A stretch of DNA of 49,046 nucleotides, from positions 40,729-89,774 of the forward strand of contig JAADFJ010000102.1 of the NCBI GenBank assembly GCA_013152955.1, given 5' to 3'. Each line of letters begins with the position of its first letter. The stretch's first letter is position 1. Below the pieces are notes generated by a model that worked only from the letters and a program-made list of their open reading frames with translations, was not told the origin of the DNA and ran no database searches. Source of the stretch: Campylobacterota bacterium (GTDB lineage Bacteria; Campylobacterota_A; Desulfurellia; JAADFJ01). Shown here one piece after another: positions 1 through 8,908 of this stretch. The translations under genes were made by a program, and so were the position numbers.

Positions 1-453
1 ATTGTGGCAAAACTTTTTATGATGATTATGCCGGATTTCGCATTCTTTGGAAAAAAGGATGCACAGCAGCTGATTGTTATACAAAAAATGACTGATGATC
101 TTAATATGCCGATTTCAATAATACCTGTTGAAACCGTGAGAGAACAGAATGGTCTGGCATATTCAAGCAGAAACAGCTACCTGAATGAAAAGCAGAGGCG
201 GGAAGCCGTGGTTCTGTATAATGCATTAATGAGAGCCAGAACGATTGTTCAGGCCGGGCAAAAAAAGTGGAACATTATAAAAAAGGAAATGGAAGAAGAG
301 ATTGGAAAATCCAAAGAGGCAAAAATAGATTATATTTCCTGCAACAGAACGGATAGTCTGTCAGAACTCAGCGAGATAAGTAAAAACAACAGCCTTATCT
401 CACTTGCCGTTTTTTTTGACAAGACAAGATTAATTGATAATATTTGGTTATAG
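1..453 (+). CDS. panC: Pantoate--beta-alanine ligase, C-terminal part (truncated by window start)
   Basis: Frame open from base 1; VAKLFMMIMPDFAFFGKKDAQQL and GLAYSSRNSYL motifs; followed by panD. Confidence 0.93.
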   Translation: MVAKLFMMIMPDFAFFGKKDAQQLIVIQKMTDDLNMPISIIPVETVREQNGLAYSSRNSYLNEKQRREAVVLYNALMRARTIVQAGQKKWNIIKKEMEEEIGKSKEAKIDYISCNRTDSLSELSEISKNNSLISLAVFFDKTRLIDNIWL

Positions 454-461
454 GAGGATAA

Positions 462-818
462 ATGCTGCTAAATATGATGAAAGGTAAAATTCACAGAGCA
501 ATCGTTACCCAGGCTGATCTTAATTATGAAGGAAGCATAACAATTGATTCAAAATTAGCAAAAGCCGCCGGAATTGTACCGTACGAACAGGTAAGCATCT
601 ATGATATAAATAATGGCAGCAGGTACACTACATACTGTCTTTATGGAAAACCGGACAGCGGAACAATCTGTTTGAATGGAGCGGCAGCCAGAATGTCATC
701 GGTTGGAGATCTCATAATAATAGTGTCCTATGCAATGATTGAAGAAGAGCGACTAAATGAATTTAAACCGAAAATTGTGCTGGTAGACGCCAATAACAAT
801 ATAAAAAAGATTTTGTGA
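462..818 (+). CDS. panD: Aspartate 1-decarboxylase
   Basis: 118 aa, MMKGKIHRAIVTQADLNYEGSITID with the Gly-Ser self-cleavage site; adjacent to panC. Confidence 0.96.
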   Translation: MLLNMMKGKIHRAIVTQADLNYEGSITIDSKLAKAAGIVPYEQVSIYDINNGSRYTTYCLYGKPDSGTICLNGAAARMSSVGDLIIIVSYAMIEEERLNEFKPKIVLVDANNNIKKIL

Positions 819-2029
819 GGCTTTTATACCGGGAATTTTTTGATAAATCATTTATAAGTTCTATAGAAGCCGAGTGCGTTAGACTAAAAAAACAAATCAC
901 GAAAATTTTCGGCAATTGGGGATTTTCATCAGTAAAGAAAGACACCGATTTGATAAACTATTTCGAAAGTCGAAAAGGAAAATGGAACCGGTTTGTGCAG
1001 ATTGGAATGGGAGGTTCGGTGCTTGGCGCTCAGGCACTCTGCGAATTTCTGGATACACCAAAAGGCAAATCGATTGAATTTGTAGACGATATAGACAGTT
1101 CATACATATCATCTCTTACCTATAGTCCGAATACATGCTACCATATCGTCAGCAAATCAGGTTCAACCGTCGAAACGATAGCAAATTTTATCTATCTGAT
1201 TAATCATTTTAAAGGAGACCCCGGTAAGCAGATTATAGTCAGTACCGGCAGCAGCGGATTTCTAAAAGATTATGCAGATAATCATAATATCAAGCGATTT
1301 TTAATACCGGATAATGTGGGGGGAAGATATTCCGTATTTACGCCGGTAGGAATGGCAGCTGCAAGTTTTCTCGAATACGACATAGACAAAATTTTTGTCG
1401 GAATGAACCGGGCATTGGAAAATCTTATTTCAGATACACATGCATCTCCATATCTGTTAGCCGCTATAGCGTCCGAATTTCTCAGAAAAAACAGGCGCAA
1501 TCTGGTACTTTTCTGCTATTCTGAAAAACTGCTTAAAACAGTTTACTGGTTTAGACAACTTTGGGCTGAAAGCCTTGGAAAACTTATTGACAAAGACGGA
1601 AATCCGATAAGAACCGGGCAAACTCCGATCGTTGCGCAGGGCACATCCGACCAGCACAGCCAAATTCAGCTTTACAGAGAAGGTCCGCTGGATAAACTGT
1701 TCTGCTTCTTTCGCGGTCCCGCAAATCGCGATGAAAGATTAAATGCAGGCCCGGATTTCGATCGGTTCAACTATCTATCTGGGTATTCTCTAAACGAAAT
1801 CAAATACGCAGAGTACAGAGCCACCAAACATAGTCTTGCGGAGCATTCACCGGTTATTTCTATTGAAACTGACTCATATTCAGAACAGTCGCTTGGCCTG
1901 CTTATAATGAATTTGATGCTGGCAACGGCAATTACCGGAGAACTGCTTAATATTGATGCATTCAATCAGCCCGGCGTAGAATTGGGCAAACGTCTTACAA
2001 AAACTATTTTGACCAAAAATGAGATTTGA
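815..2029 (+). CDS. pgi: Glucose-6-phosphate isomerase (GTG start overlapping panD stop)
   Basis: IGMGGSVLGAQAL, SKSGSTVET, GGRYSVFTPVG and QGTSDQHSQIQLYREGP motifs. Confidence 0.92.
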   Translation: MRLLYREFFDKSFISSIEAECVRLKKQITKIFGNWGFSSVKKDTDLINYFESRKGKWNRFVQIGMGGSVLGAQALCEFLDTPKGKSIEFVDDIDSSYISSLTYSPNTCYHIVSKSGSTVETIANFIYLINHFKGDPGKQIIVSTGSSGFLKDYADNHNIKRFLIPDNVGGRYSVFTPVGMAAASFLEYDIDKIFVGMNRALENLISDTHASPYLLAAIASEFLRKNRRNLVLFCYSEKLLKTVYWFRQLWAESLGKLIDKDGNPIRTGQTPIVAQGTSDQHSQIQLYREGPLDKLFCFFRGPANRDERLNAGPDFDRFNYLSGYSLNEIKYAEYRATKHSLAEHSPVISIETDSYSEQSLGLLIMNLMLATAITGELLNIDAFNQPGVELGKRLTKTILTKNEI

Positions 2030-2417
2030 TTATAAAATTTATTACGAAGATACAGATGCCGCAGGTGTAGTGTATTTTGCCAACTATCTTAAATTTCTTG
2101 AGCGAGCCAAAACGGATCTTATGTCTGCATACGGTATTAATATTGCGGAATGGCACAAGAAATTCATTTTCCTCGCGGTAAGAAAAGTTAATATTCGCTA
2201 TAGAAAACCGGTAGAGTTTGGCGATATATTAACGGTTGATATAGAAATAAAATCGATAAAAAAGGCAAGTATTCAATATACCTATTGTTTAACTGCAAAA
2301 GAGATAGTCGTCTGTGAAGCTGAAATTGATTCGGTCTGTATGAACGGAGAAAAGAAACCCGTTATCATTCCAAAGGAGTGGCGTACCGCTCTTGAGAATA
2401 TCTCAATTGATCCCTGA
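2019..2417 (+). CDS. ybgC: YbgC/4-hydroxybenzoyl-CoA thioesterase family hotdog-fold acyl-CoA thioesterase
   Basis: YYEDTDAAGVVYFANYLKFLERA signature. Confidence 0.9.
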   Translation: MRFDYKIYYEDTDAAGVVYFANYLKFLERAKTDLMSAYGINIAEWHKKFIFLAVRKVNIRYRKPVEFGDILTVDIEIKSIKKASIQYTYCLTAKEIVVCEAEIDSVCMNGEKKPVIIPKEWRTALENISIDP

Positions 2418-2585
2418 ACGCAGCAATTATAAGTTAATATTATCATCGGACGGACAACAAAAGAAAAACTTTAGATGAAAGGCTGGTTGCAATCTCACAC
2501 CTTCCCCGGCTTTCGGCTGATACGTTTATTATTTAACAATCTTGTAATATGAAAAAAACCGTTAAAAGGTTATCATGAAAAACAT

Positions 2586-2613
2586 TTGACACCATGACTA
2601 ATTAAACTATTAT
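2586..2613 (+). promoter_or_regulatory. Candidate sigma70-type promoter for the oxidoreductase operon (TTGACA - 16 nt - TATTAT)
   Basis: TTGACA at 2586-2591 and TATTAT at 2608-2613, upstream of AAGGAGG and ATG 2643. Confidence 0.5.
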
Positions 2614-2642
2614 TAGATAAATAAAATATTAAGGAGGAAAAT

Positions 2643-3224
2643 ATGGCTGCAAAGCTTAATATACGCTGGCACGGAAGAGCCGGCCAGGGCGCAGTTACTG
2701 CCGCCAAAACTATTGCCGAGCTGGTTGCGCAGGATCCGGATAAATATGTGCAGGGATTTGCCATATACGGAGCCGAAAAACGCGGGGCTCCGGTTGCAGC
2801 GTTTACGCGAATCGAAAATTCCCCGATAAGACGCCATTCTTTGAAGATGATACCTGATGTTGTCGTTCTTTTAGATCCAAGTCTGGTTGGAATCGTAGAT
2901 ATTTCAGAAGGAGCCAAAAAAGGGGCAAGCTTCATCATCAATTCGCCAAAAACAAAAAAAGAAATCATCAAAGAACTCGGAATCGATTCGGAACTTTTCA
3001 AAACGTATGTGGTAGACGCGAATAAAATAAGCAGAGAAGAACTCGGAAAGGCCATACCGAATGCACCAATGATGGGTGCAGTTGCAAAAATTACAGGAAT
3101 TTTCTCTAAAGAAGAAATTATGAAAACCACAAAAGAAATATTTGAAGAACAGGGAAAATTTTCGAATAAAATAATAGAAGGCAATCTGCGTTCCATCGGG
3201 AGAGCGTTCGAGGAGGTTTCTTGA
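2643..3224 (+). CDS. porC: Pyruvate/2-oxoacid:ferredoxin oxidoreductase, gamma subunit
   Basis: IRWHGRAGQGAVTAAKTIAE and YGAEKRGAPV motifs; AAGGAGG SD; operon context. Confidence 0.93.
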   Translation: MAAKLNIRWHGRAGQGAVTAAKTIAELVAQDPDKYVQGFAIYGAEKRGAPVAAFTRIENSPIRRHSLKMIPDVVVLLDPSLVGIVDISEGAKKGASFIINSPKTKKEIIKELGIDSELFKTYVVDANKISREELGKAIPNAPMMGAVAKITGIFSKEEIMKTTKEIFEEQGKFSNKIIEGNLRSIGRAFEEVS

Positions 3225-3613
3225 TGAATAATAAAAAGAATTTTATAACTCCTGGATGCGACAAGGATGGAAATCTGCTCGGTTGGCGGTCTGTTGAAAT
3301 CGGAGCTATGGTGATAGACGCAGGCAACAGCCGTATGTATGAAACAGGATCATGGCGCAGCGAACAGCCGGTTTGGAACGCCGATACATGCATAGACTGT
3401 ATGATGTGCTGGCTGGGATGTCCCGACACGGCTATAATAGCCAAAGATGGCCATATGGCCGGTATTGATTATTTTAAGTGCAAAGGCTGCGAAATATGTG
3501 TAGAACAGTGCCCCACAAAACCAAATTCACTAGTCATGATTTTGGAAGAAAAGGCTAAAGACCTCTCGCTGGAAGAGAAAACTGAGCTTGCCTTCAGTAA
3601 GGAGCAAAAATGA
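3221..3613 (+). CDS. porD: Pyruvate/2-oxoacid:ferredoxin oxidoreductase, delta (2x[4Fe-4S] ferredoxin) subunit
   Basis: CIDCMMCWLGCP and CKGCEICVEQCP cluster motifs; overlaps the gamma gene. Confidence 0.92.
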   Translation: MMNNKKNFITPGCDKDGNLLGWRSVEIGAMVIDAGNSRMYETGSWRSEQPVWNADTCIDCMMCWLGCPDTAIIAKDGHMAGIDYFKCKGCEICVEQCPTKPNSLVMILEEKAKDLSLEEKTELAFSKEQK

Positions 3614-4785
3614 GTAAAAGAGTTGCATTATCAGGCAATGAAGCCGCAGCGCATGCAATTAGACAGATAAATCCGGATGTAATTGCGGCATTTCCAATTA
3701 CCCCATCAACACCGATTCCAATGGCTGTTTCACAATTTATTGCTGATGGAAAAATGACCACAGAGTTTGTTACTGTGGAATCCGAACACTCTGCTATTAG
3801 CGCATGTGTCGGCGCTTCTGCTGCAGGCGGAAGAGTGATGACAGCGACAAGTGCCAACGGCTTAGCTTTGATGTTTGAAATTTTATACATTGCATCAGGA
3901 ATGAGACGCCCCATTGTGGCACCGGTTGTAGCAAGAGCACTCTCGGGGCCCCTAAATATTCATGGAGATTTTTCCGATGTATATGGTGTGCGTGAATCGG
4001 GCTGGGTAGAGCTGTTTTGCCAAGACTCACAGGAATTTTATGATACAATTATACAAAGCGTTAAACTAGCGGAAAATGAATCGGTCCTCACTCCCGTTAT
4101 GCCGATTGCAGACGGTTTTGATATAAGTCACACGGTTGAAAACTGGTATATGGAAGATGACGAGGCGGTTCAGAAATTTATCGGGGAATATCATTCCAAA
4201 TATTCACTTCTGGACACGGAACATCCTGTAACTTTTGGAGCATGGGCACCGCCTGATTGGTATTATGAGCACAGAAGAAGTCAGCTCGAGGGACTTTTAA
4301 ACGCCTGCGATGCATTTAAAGCTGTAGATAAAGAGTTCGGTGAAAAGTTTGGACGATCATACGGAGTTATTGAAAAATATCACAGTGATGATGCAGATAT
4401 TGTTGTCATAGGAATGGGAGCGGTAAGCGGCACAATAAAGGATGCCGTAGATGAGATGAGAGCGAATGGAATCTCTGCCGGATTTTTACGTGTCAAACTT
4501 TTTAGGCCGTTTCCATATAAAGATATTATCGAAGCACTTAAAGGCGCAAAAGCAATAGGTGTATTTGACAGATGCATAACTGCCGGTGCTCAAACCGCTG
4601 CATTATGTACAGATATAAGATCTGCTATGTATGGAAAATCCAACATACCTATCGTAAATTATACTTACGGTCTTGGAGGGCGCGACACCACAGTCAGTCA
4701 TGTCAAAACTGTGATAGAACAACTCAAAGAAGCGGCTGAGGGTAAAAAGATAGACCTGATCAACTATATCAATCTTCGCGCTTAG
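3610..4785 (+). CDS. porA: Pyruvate/2-oxoacid:ferredoxin oxidoreductase, alpha subunit
   Basis: SGNEAAAHAIRQINPDVIAAFPITPSTPI, ESEHSAISACVGASAAGGRVMTATSANGL. Confidence 0.95.
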   Translation: MSKRVALSGNEAAAHAIRQINPDVIAAFPITPSTPIPMAVSQFIADGKMTTEFVTVESEHSAISACVGASAAGGRVMTATSANGLALMFEILYIASGMRRPIVAPVVARALSGPLNIHGDFSDVYGVRESGWVELFCQDSQEFYDTIIQSVKLAENESVLTPVMPIADGFDISHTVENWYMEDDEAVQKFIGEYHSKYSLLDTEHPVTFGAWAPPDWYYEHRRSQLEGLLNACDAFKAVDKEFGEKFGRSYGVIEKYHSDDADIVVIGMGAVSGTIKDAVDEMRANGISAGFLRVKLFRPFPYKDIIEALKGAKAIGVFDRCITAGAQTAALCTDIRSAMYGKSNIPIVNYTYGLGGRDTTVSHVKTVIEQLKEAAEGKKIDLINYINLRA

Positions 4786-4798
4786 CACAGGAGGATAA

Positions 4799-5749
4799 AT
4801 GGCAAAAAAACTTTCATTTTTAAATAAATTGGCTTTAAATAAAGAATTGCTGGAAGGAGGGCACAGATTGTGTCCCGGGTGCGGCCACTCGATCATCGTC
4901 AGAATGGTTTTGAATACGGCAATGCAGGAAGGCTATCAGCCGGTTATGGCAAATTCAACCGGATGTCTGGAAGTCTGCACAGGATTATATCCGTATTCAA
5001 GCTGGAATATTCCATGGATACACAATGCATTTGAGAATGTCGCAGCTACCCTGTCAGGTGCCGAATCTATGTATAAATCGTTATCAAGAAGAGGAAAGCT
5101 GAACAACGACAAAATTGTTTTTATAGCATTCGGAAGTGACGGCGGAACATACGATATAGGACTTCAAGCACTGTCGGGAGCAGCAGAAAGAGGTCATCGG
5201 TTTTTGTATGTCTGCGACGACAATGAAGCCTATCAAAATACCGGAAATCAGCGATCAAGCGCAACACCGTACGGCACAAGGACAACAACTTCTGCTGTAG
5301 GTACGGCCGACCCGATAGGGAAAAAACAGAAACGCAAAGATATTATGGAAATAATGGCAGCCCACGAAATTTATACAGCTCAGGCATCTCCGTCATATTG
5401 GATGGACTTGATCAAAAAGGTCAAGAAAGGACTGAAGCAGAATGGACCGGCATATCTGAATGTTATCCAACCATGCACCACCGGGTGGGGATACGATCCC
5501 AAAGATACAATAAATCTTGCCAAATTAGCAGTAGATACCTGTATATGGCCTCTTTATGAGATTGAAAATCGTAGAAGCAAAGTGAACTACAAACCTAAAA
5601 ACAAACTGCCGGTAGAAGAATACCTCAAAAAACAGAAACGTTATGCCCACCTGTTTACACCCAAGGGCAAAGAGGCTCTTGAGAAAATTCAGCAGCTGAC
5701 CGATGAACACTGGAATTTTCTACTTGAAAGAGAGCAGGCCGGATTTTAA
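4799..5749 (+). CDS. porB: Pyruvate/2-oxoacid:ferredoxin oxidoreductase, beta (TPP-binding) subunit
   Basis: GGHRLCPGCGHSIIVR, NSTGCLEVCTGLYPYSSW, GSDGGTYDIGLQALSGA, YVCDDNEAYQNTGNQRSSATPYGT. Confidence 0.95.
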   Translation: MAKKLSFLNKLALNKELLEGGHRLCPGCGHSIIVRMVLNTAMQEGYQPVMANSTGCLEVCTGLYPYSSWNIPWIHNAFENVAATLSGAESMYKSLSRRGKLNNDKIVFIAFGSDGGTYDIGLQALSGAAERGHRFLYVCDDNEAYQNTGNQRSSATPYGTRTTTSAVGTADPIGKKQKRKDIMEIMAAHEIYTAQASPSYWMDLIKKVKKGLKQNGPAYLNVIQPCTTGWGYDPKDTINLAKLAVDTCIWPLYEIENRRSKVNYKPKNKLPVEEYLKKQKRYAHLFTPKGKEALEKIQQLTDEHWNFLLEREQAGF

Positions 5750-5758
5750 GGAGCACTT

Positions 5759-5917
5759 TTGCTAATCCATAAGATGCTACTTGAACCCCGAATTGATCTC
5801 TTCCATGCTGCAAATTTCGACAGCAACTCTGTTATTACCTGCAATTTGCACCTTAACGACGGTTTTAAACTTTTAAACAGAGATATTTTAAAATCTTTGA
5901 GGAGTGAATCAAAATGA
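5759..5917 (+). CDS. Unannotated small ORF, 52 aa, TTG start (or ATG at 5774), unknown function
   Basis: Manual translation: (M)LIHKMLLEPRIDLFHAANFDSNSVITCNLHLNDGFKLLNRDILKSLRSESK*; AAGGAG SD at the porB stop; ATGA overlap with the next gene at 5914; absent from the ORF track (<60 aa). Confidence 0.5.
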   Translation: MLIHKMLLEPRIDLFHAANFDSNSVITCNLHLNDGFKLLNRDILKSLRSESK

Positions 5918-6102
5918 AACTAAAAAATTATATGCGCTTACTTCCGGGTATCTTTATAGTTATATCCGTACTACTCGGTCTTTTTTATAATAAATGGTGG
6001 TTTGCCTTCACTCTGTTTGTAGGATTAAATATGATGCAGTCGGCGTTTACAGACTGGTGTTTGCTTGAAAAAATCCTCAAAAAATTAGGGGTAGAGGAGT
6101 AA
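5914..6102 (+). CDS. DUF2892/YgaP-type transmembrane domain small membrane protein
   Basis: LLPGIFIVISVLLGLFYNKWWFAFTLFVGLNMMQSAFTDWCLLEKILKKLG. Confidence 0.8.
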   Translation: MKLKNYMRLLPGIFIVISVLLGLFYNKWWFAFTLFVGLNMMQSAFTDWCLLEKILKKLGVEE

Positions 6103-6106
6103 TATC

Positions 6107-6718
6107 ATTTCTGGTGGAGTTGCCGGTATAGTTTTAGCTGGCGGCAAATCCGCCAGAATGAAAGAAAATAAACTCTTGATTAAAATTGACGGAAAAAGAA
6201 TAATAGATCATACGATATCGGTGATCTCTCGTCTGTTTCCGATCTATGTTGTCGGAAAGGAAAATTTAAATCATTATATTGACAATAGGTCATTCATAGT
6301 CGATTTATATTCCGTATCGGCACCGCTTGTCGGTCTTTATTCTGCGATTAGAACTGTTGATGCGGAAACGGTCTTTCTAATCTCGGGGGATATGCCGTTT
6401 GCTAAAGCCGACCTCATTTTGTTTTTAAAATCTCAGCTTTCAAAAGATATAGACGCTGTTGTTCCATTTTATGAAAGGCCGCAGACAACATTTGCATTTT
6501 ACAAAAAAAGTTGTTTGGAAACTATATTAAAAGCAATAGAGAATGCCCAGCTCTCGCTAAAAGGGATATTGATGACTCTAAAAGTCAAATATATTTATGA
6601 AGAAAAAATGAGACCGTTTGATCAGAATCTTATCTCATTTTTTAACATCAATACAAGAGAACAGCTTGAGATTGGAAAAAGATTATTCTCAACAACCCAA
6701 CAGTCAGCTTTTGTATAA
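6107..6718 (+). CDS. mobA: Molybdenum cofactor guanylyltransferase; probable non-canonical start (ATT 6107 or ATC 6104)
   Basis: Frame read upstream of the track ATG (6158) gives SGGVAGIVLAGGKSARMKENK, the nucleotidyltransferase motif; next upstream stop in frame is TAG 6092-6094; GGAG at 6096-6099. Confidence 0.8.
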   Translation: MSGGVAGIVLAGGKSARMKENKLLIKIDGKRIIDHTISVISRLFPIYVVGKENLNHYIDNRSFIVDLYSVSAPLVGLYSAIRTVDAETVFLISGDMPFAKADLILFLKSQLSKDIDAVVPFYERPQTTFAFYKKSCLETILKAIENAQLSLKGILMTLKVKYIYEEKMRPFDQNLISFFNINTREQLEIGKRLFSTTQQSAFV

Positions 6719-6734
6719 AAACTAATCCGCAGCT

Positions 6735-7226
6735 TTACTTAACATATTCTATGATCAATTCGGCAATTTCAGCTATCTGATCCTGCCTGTAAAGAGGGCA
6801 GTTAAATTTATGATCATCGTTGCCGATCAAAGCTATTATAGGATTCATTTTGTTCAGATCACTTAATTGGTCTTCCGCGCTTTCAACCCATATTTTTGAA
6901 ATATTCGAATCGGATTTGAAACCCTCAGCCAATATAATATCAACATCATTGAAAAGTGCCGCTATTTTTTTTAAATTTTGAGAACCTCTTATCTTGATGG
7001 CTGAAAAATAAGGTGATATAAGTGCAACTTCTTTTGCGCCCTTCTGATAGAAAAGAGCACTGTCTTTTTTGCCTTCGTCTATTCGAGCTTTTCCTTTCGG
7101 GTCATGCTTTATAACACCTACTGAAAGATTCCTGCTTATAAGCTCATCAATTACTTTCAAAAGTAGTGTTGTTTTTCCTGAATTATGATATCCCACAAAA
7201 GAAATTATAGAAACCTGTTTTTTCAT
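6735..7226 (-). CDS. mobB: Molybdopterin-guanine dinucleotide biosynthesis protein B
   Basis: ISFVGYHNSGKTTLLLKVIDEL P-loop, VGVIKHD, ILAEGFKSD; convergent with mobA. Confidence 0.92.
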   Translation of the reverse strand: MKKQVSIISFVGYHNSGKTTLLLKVIDELISRNLSVGVIKHDPKGKARIDEGKKDSALFYQKGAKEVALISPYFSAIKIRGSQNLKKIAALFNDVDIILAEGFKSDSNISKIWVESAEDQLSDLNKMNPIIALIGNDDHKFNCPLYRQDQIAEIAELIIEYVK

Positions 7227-7686
7227 ACCGATCTCCAGACAGCTTCCGACATTTCCATAGTATACTTTCGTGCGATAGTTTGTCTATATGCAAAATATCT
7301 CTTGCAAACATTTTTTCTCCGCTATTGAAAACAAAATTCCACAGGCATAATAAAACCGCTGCGCAGTAAAAAGCCGCGAATTTGACAACTGTACAGCGAT
7401 TTTATAAGGGTGGAAAATTCTATTATACAAAAGACAGCAAACACCATATCCGACAAGAATAATCTATTTTTACCGAATGCACAAAAAACGGATTTCTCTT
7501 GATAAAACAGATTGCTATACTAACATTAACATAAAATGACAGAGAAAGTAGACTTAAAATTATTTTTATCGAAAGCTTTGTTGATGTGAAGGAAAGAGAG
7601 TCTGGTAAAAATCTTACGCTCGACATTAATAAAAAATTTCAGCACAAAAAAAATATAAAACAAAATCAAAATAATGTACAATTTAT

Positions 7687-8595
7687 ATGCTGAAGGCGCT
7701 GAAGGCAAAAAAGACCCTCGAAAGAAATAAAATTAAACAATTAAGTCGATTCATAAAAAGTAAAGTTCTCGTGATTAATTTAGATGAACCGTTTAGATCA
7801 CTGTCAGATGAAATTAGTATTAAGTTTGTAGATAATTTTGATAAAGTTGAATCTTTAGAAGATATTGAGATAATTTATGTTGGAATAAGCCGGACTAACT
7901 CACTTGATGATTGCAAAAACACCATTACAAATATAAAAGAGAGATGCGGCTATCTAAATATTCCTGTTCTTGCCGCCGGAAACGAAGCTTCAATGTTTAT
8001 TTTAAAACAAGCAATTTCATTTGGCGCTACATCAATCTTGATTTTGCCTGTAAACAAAAAAGAGCTGATTAAAAATATAGAAAAAAATGTAAAGCCGGCA
8101 GGAAAACGGATATCGTTGAATGTCAGTATGGTCAATCCTTTTATATCCGCCACCAAAGAAGTTTTTGAAGTAATGTCCGGAATACATGTAAAGCGAAAAT
8201 CACTCTTTTTAAAAAAAGACTATAAGATATTTGGAGAAATATCAGGAATCATGGGGCTGACAGGTGATGCGGCGGGATCGATAGCAATAAGTTTTTCTTA
8301 TGATTTAGCTAAAAAAGTAATATCCGTTATTCTGGATATGGAAGTCGCCGAATTAGAAGAAAATGATGTAAAGGATGGAATTGGTGAAATACTTAACATG
8401 ATTGCCGGACAAACAAAAGCGATACTTGCAGACACAAAATATCGCTTCAAACTTTCAATTCCAGCTGTAGTTGCCGGATACGGTTACGAAATATATCATC
8501 CGGAGAATGCCCCATGTATAGTGGTTATCTTTGAGGCGCTTGATATGCAATTTGCGCTCCAGGTGTCATTAACTCCTTCAGATAGAAAAAGGTAA
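7687..8595 (+). CDS. CheX-domain protein with an N-terminal degenerate receiver-like domain
   Basis: C-terminal GEISGIMGLTGDAAGSIAISFSYDLAKKVI...DGIGEILNMIAGQTKAIL (CheX/CheC-like); N-terminal receiver-like alternation lacking the acceptor Asp. Confidence 0.72.
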   Translation: MLKALKAKKTLERNKIKQLSRFIKSKVLVINLDEPFRSLSDEISIKFVDNFDKVESLEDIEIIYVGISRTNSLDDCKNTITNIKERCGYLNIPVLAAGNEASMFILKQAISFGATSILILPVNKKELIKNIEKNVKPAGKRISLNVSMVNPFISATKEVFEVMSGIHVKRKSLFLKKDYKIFGEISGIMGLTGDAAGSIAISFSYDLAKKVISVILDMEVAELEENDVKDGIGEILNMIAGQTKAILADTKYRFKLSIPAVVAGYGYEIYHPENAPCIVVIFEALDMQFALQVSLTPSDRKR

Positions 8596-8908
8596 ATGAG
8601 AGGCAGATGTTCCGATTATAATAACATAGGATATAATGAGACCATACTCCTGATCGTTTACCTTTTTAATTTGTTTTTTAGCGGCAGGCATATACCTGTA
8701 GTTTGCGCCTTACCGATAGAGTGGACTCTCAACTTAAAACACTTAGAATAATTAGAAATGTTCTTAAAAAAACTAAAGTCAAGATACTGAAGGAGGATTA
8801 AATTACTCACTAATACAAGCAGTGATCGTAAAATTAATCAGTACAAATAAACCTATGTCAGACGGGTAAATATCATTCTGCATTTGCTGCTGCGCAAGGA
8901 GTTGATCT

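Noticed and set aside
2573-3196. 207-aa antisense ORF opposite porC
   Set aside because: Shadow of a strongly supported conserved gene; no recognisable motif or own SD.
7382-7408. TTGACA...TATAAG promoter with the CTGTACAG palindrome
   Set aside because: Spacer about 15 nt and distance to the CheX-domain ORF nearly 280 bp; not convincing by eye.
7423-7686. Possible decayed gene upstream of the CheX-domain ORF
   Set aside because: AT-rich frames lack a start and recognisable motifs on either strand; indistinguishable from intergenic DNA.
8790-8860. Orphan AAGGAGG before 8909 suggesting a leader peptide
   Set aside because: No ATG/GTG/TTG at suitable spacing, only a 17-codon frame from an ATT; too weak.
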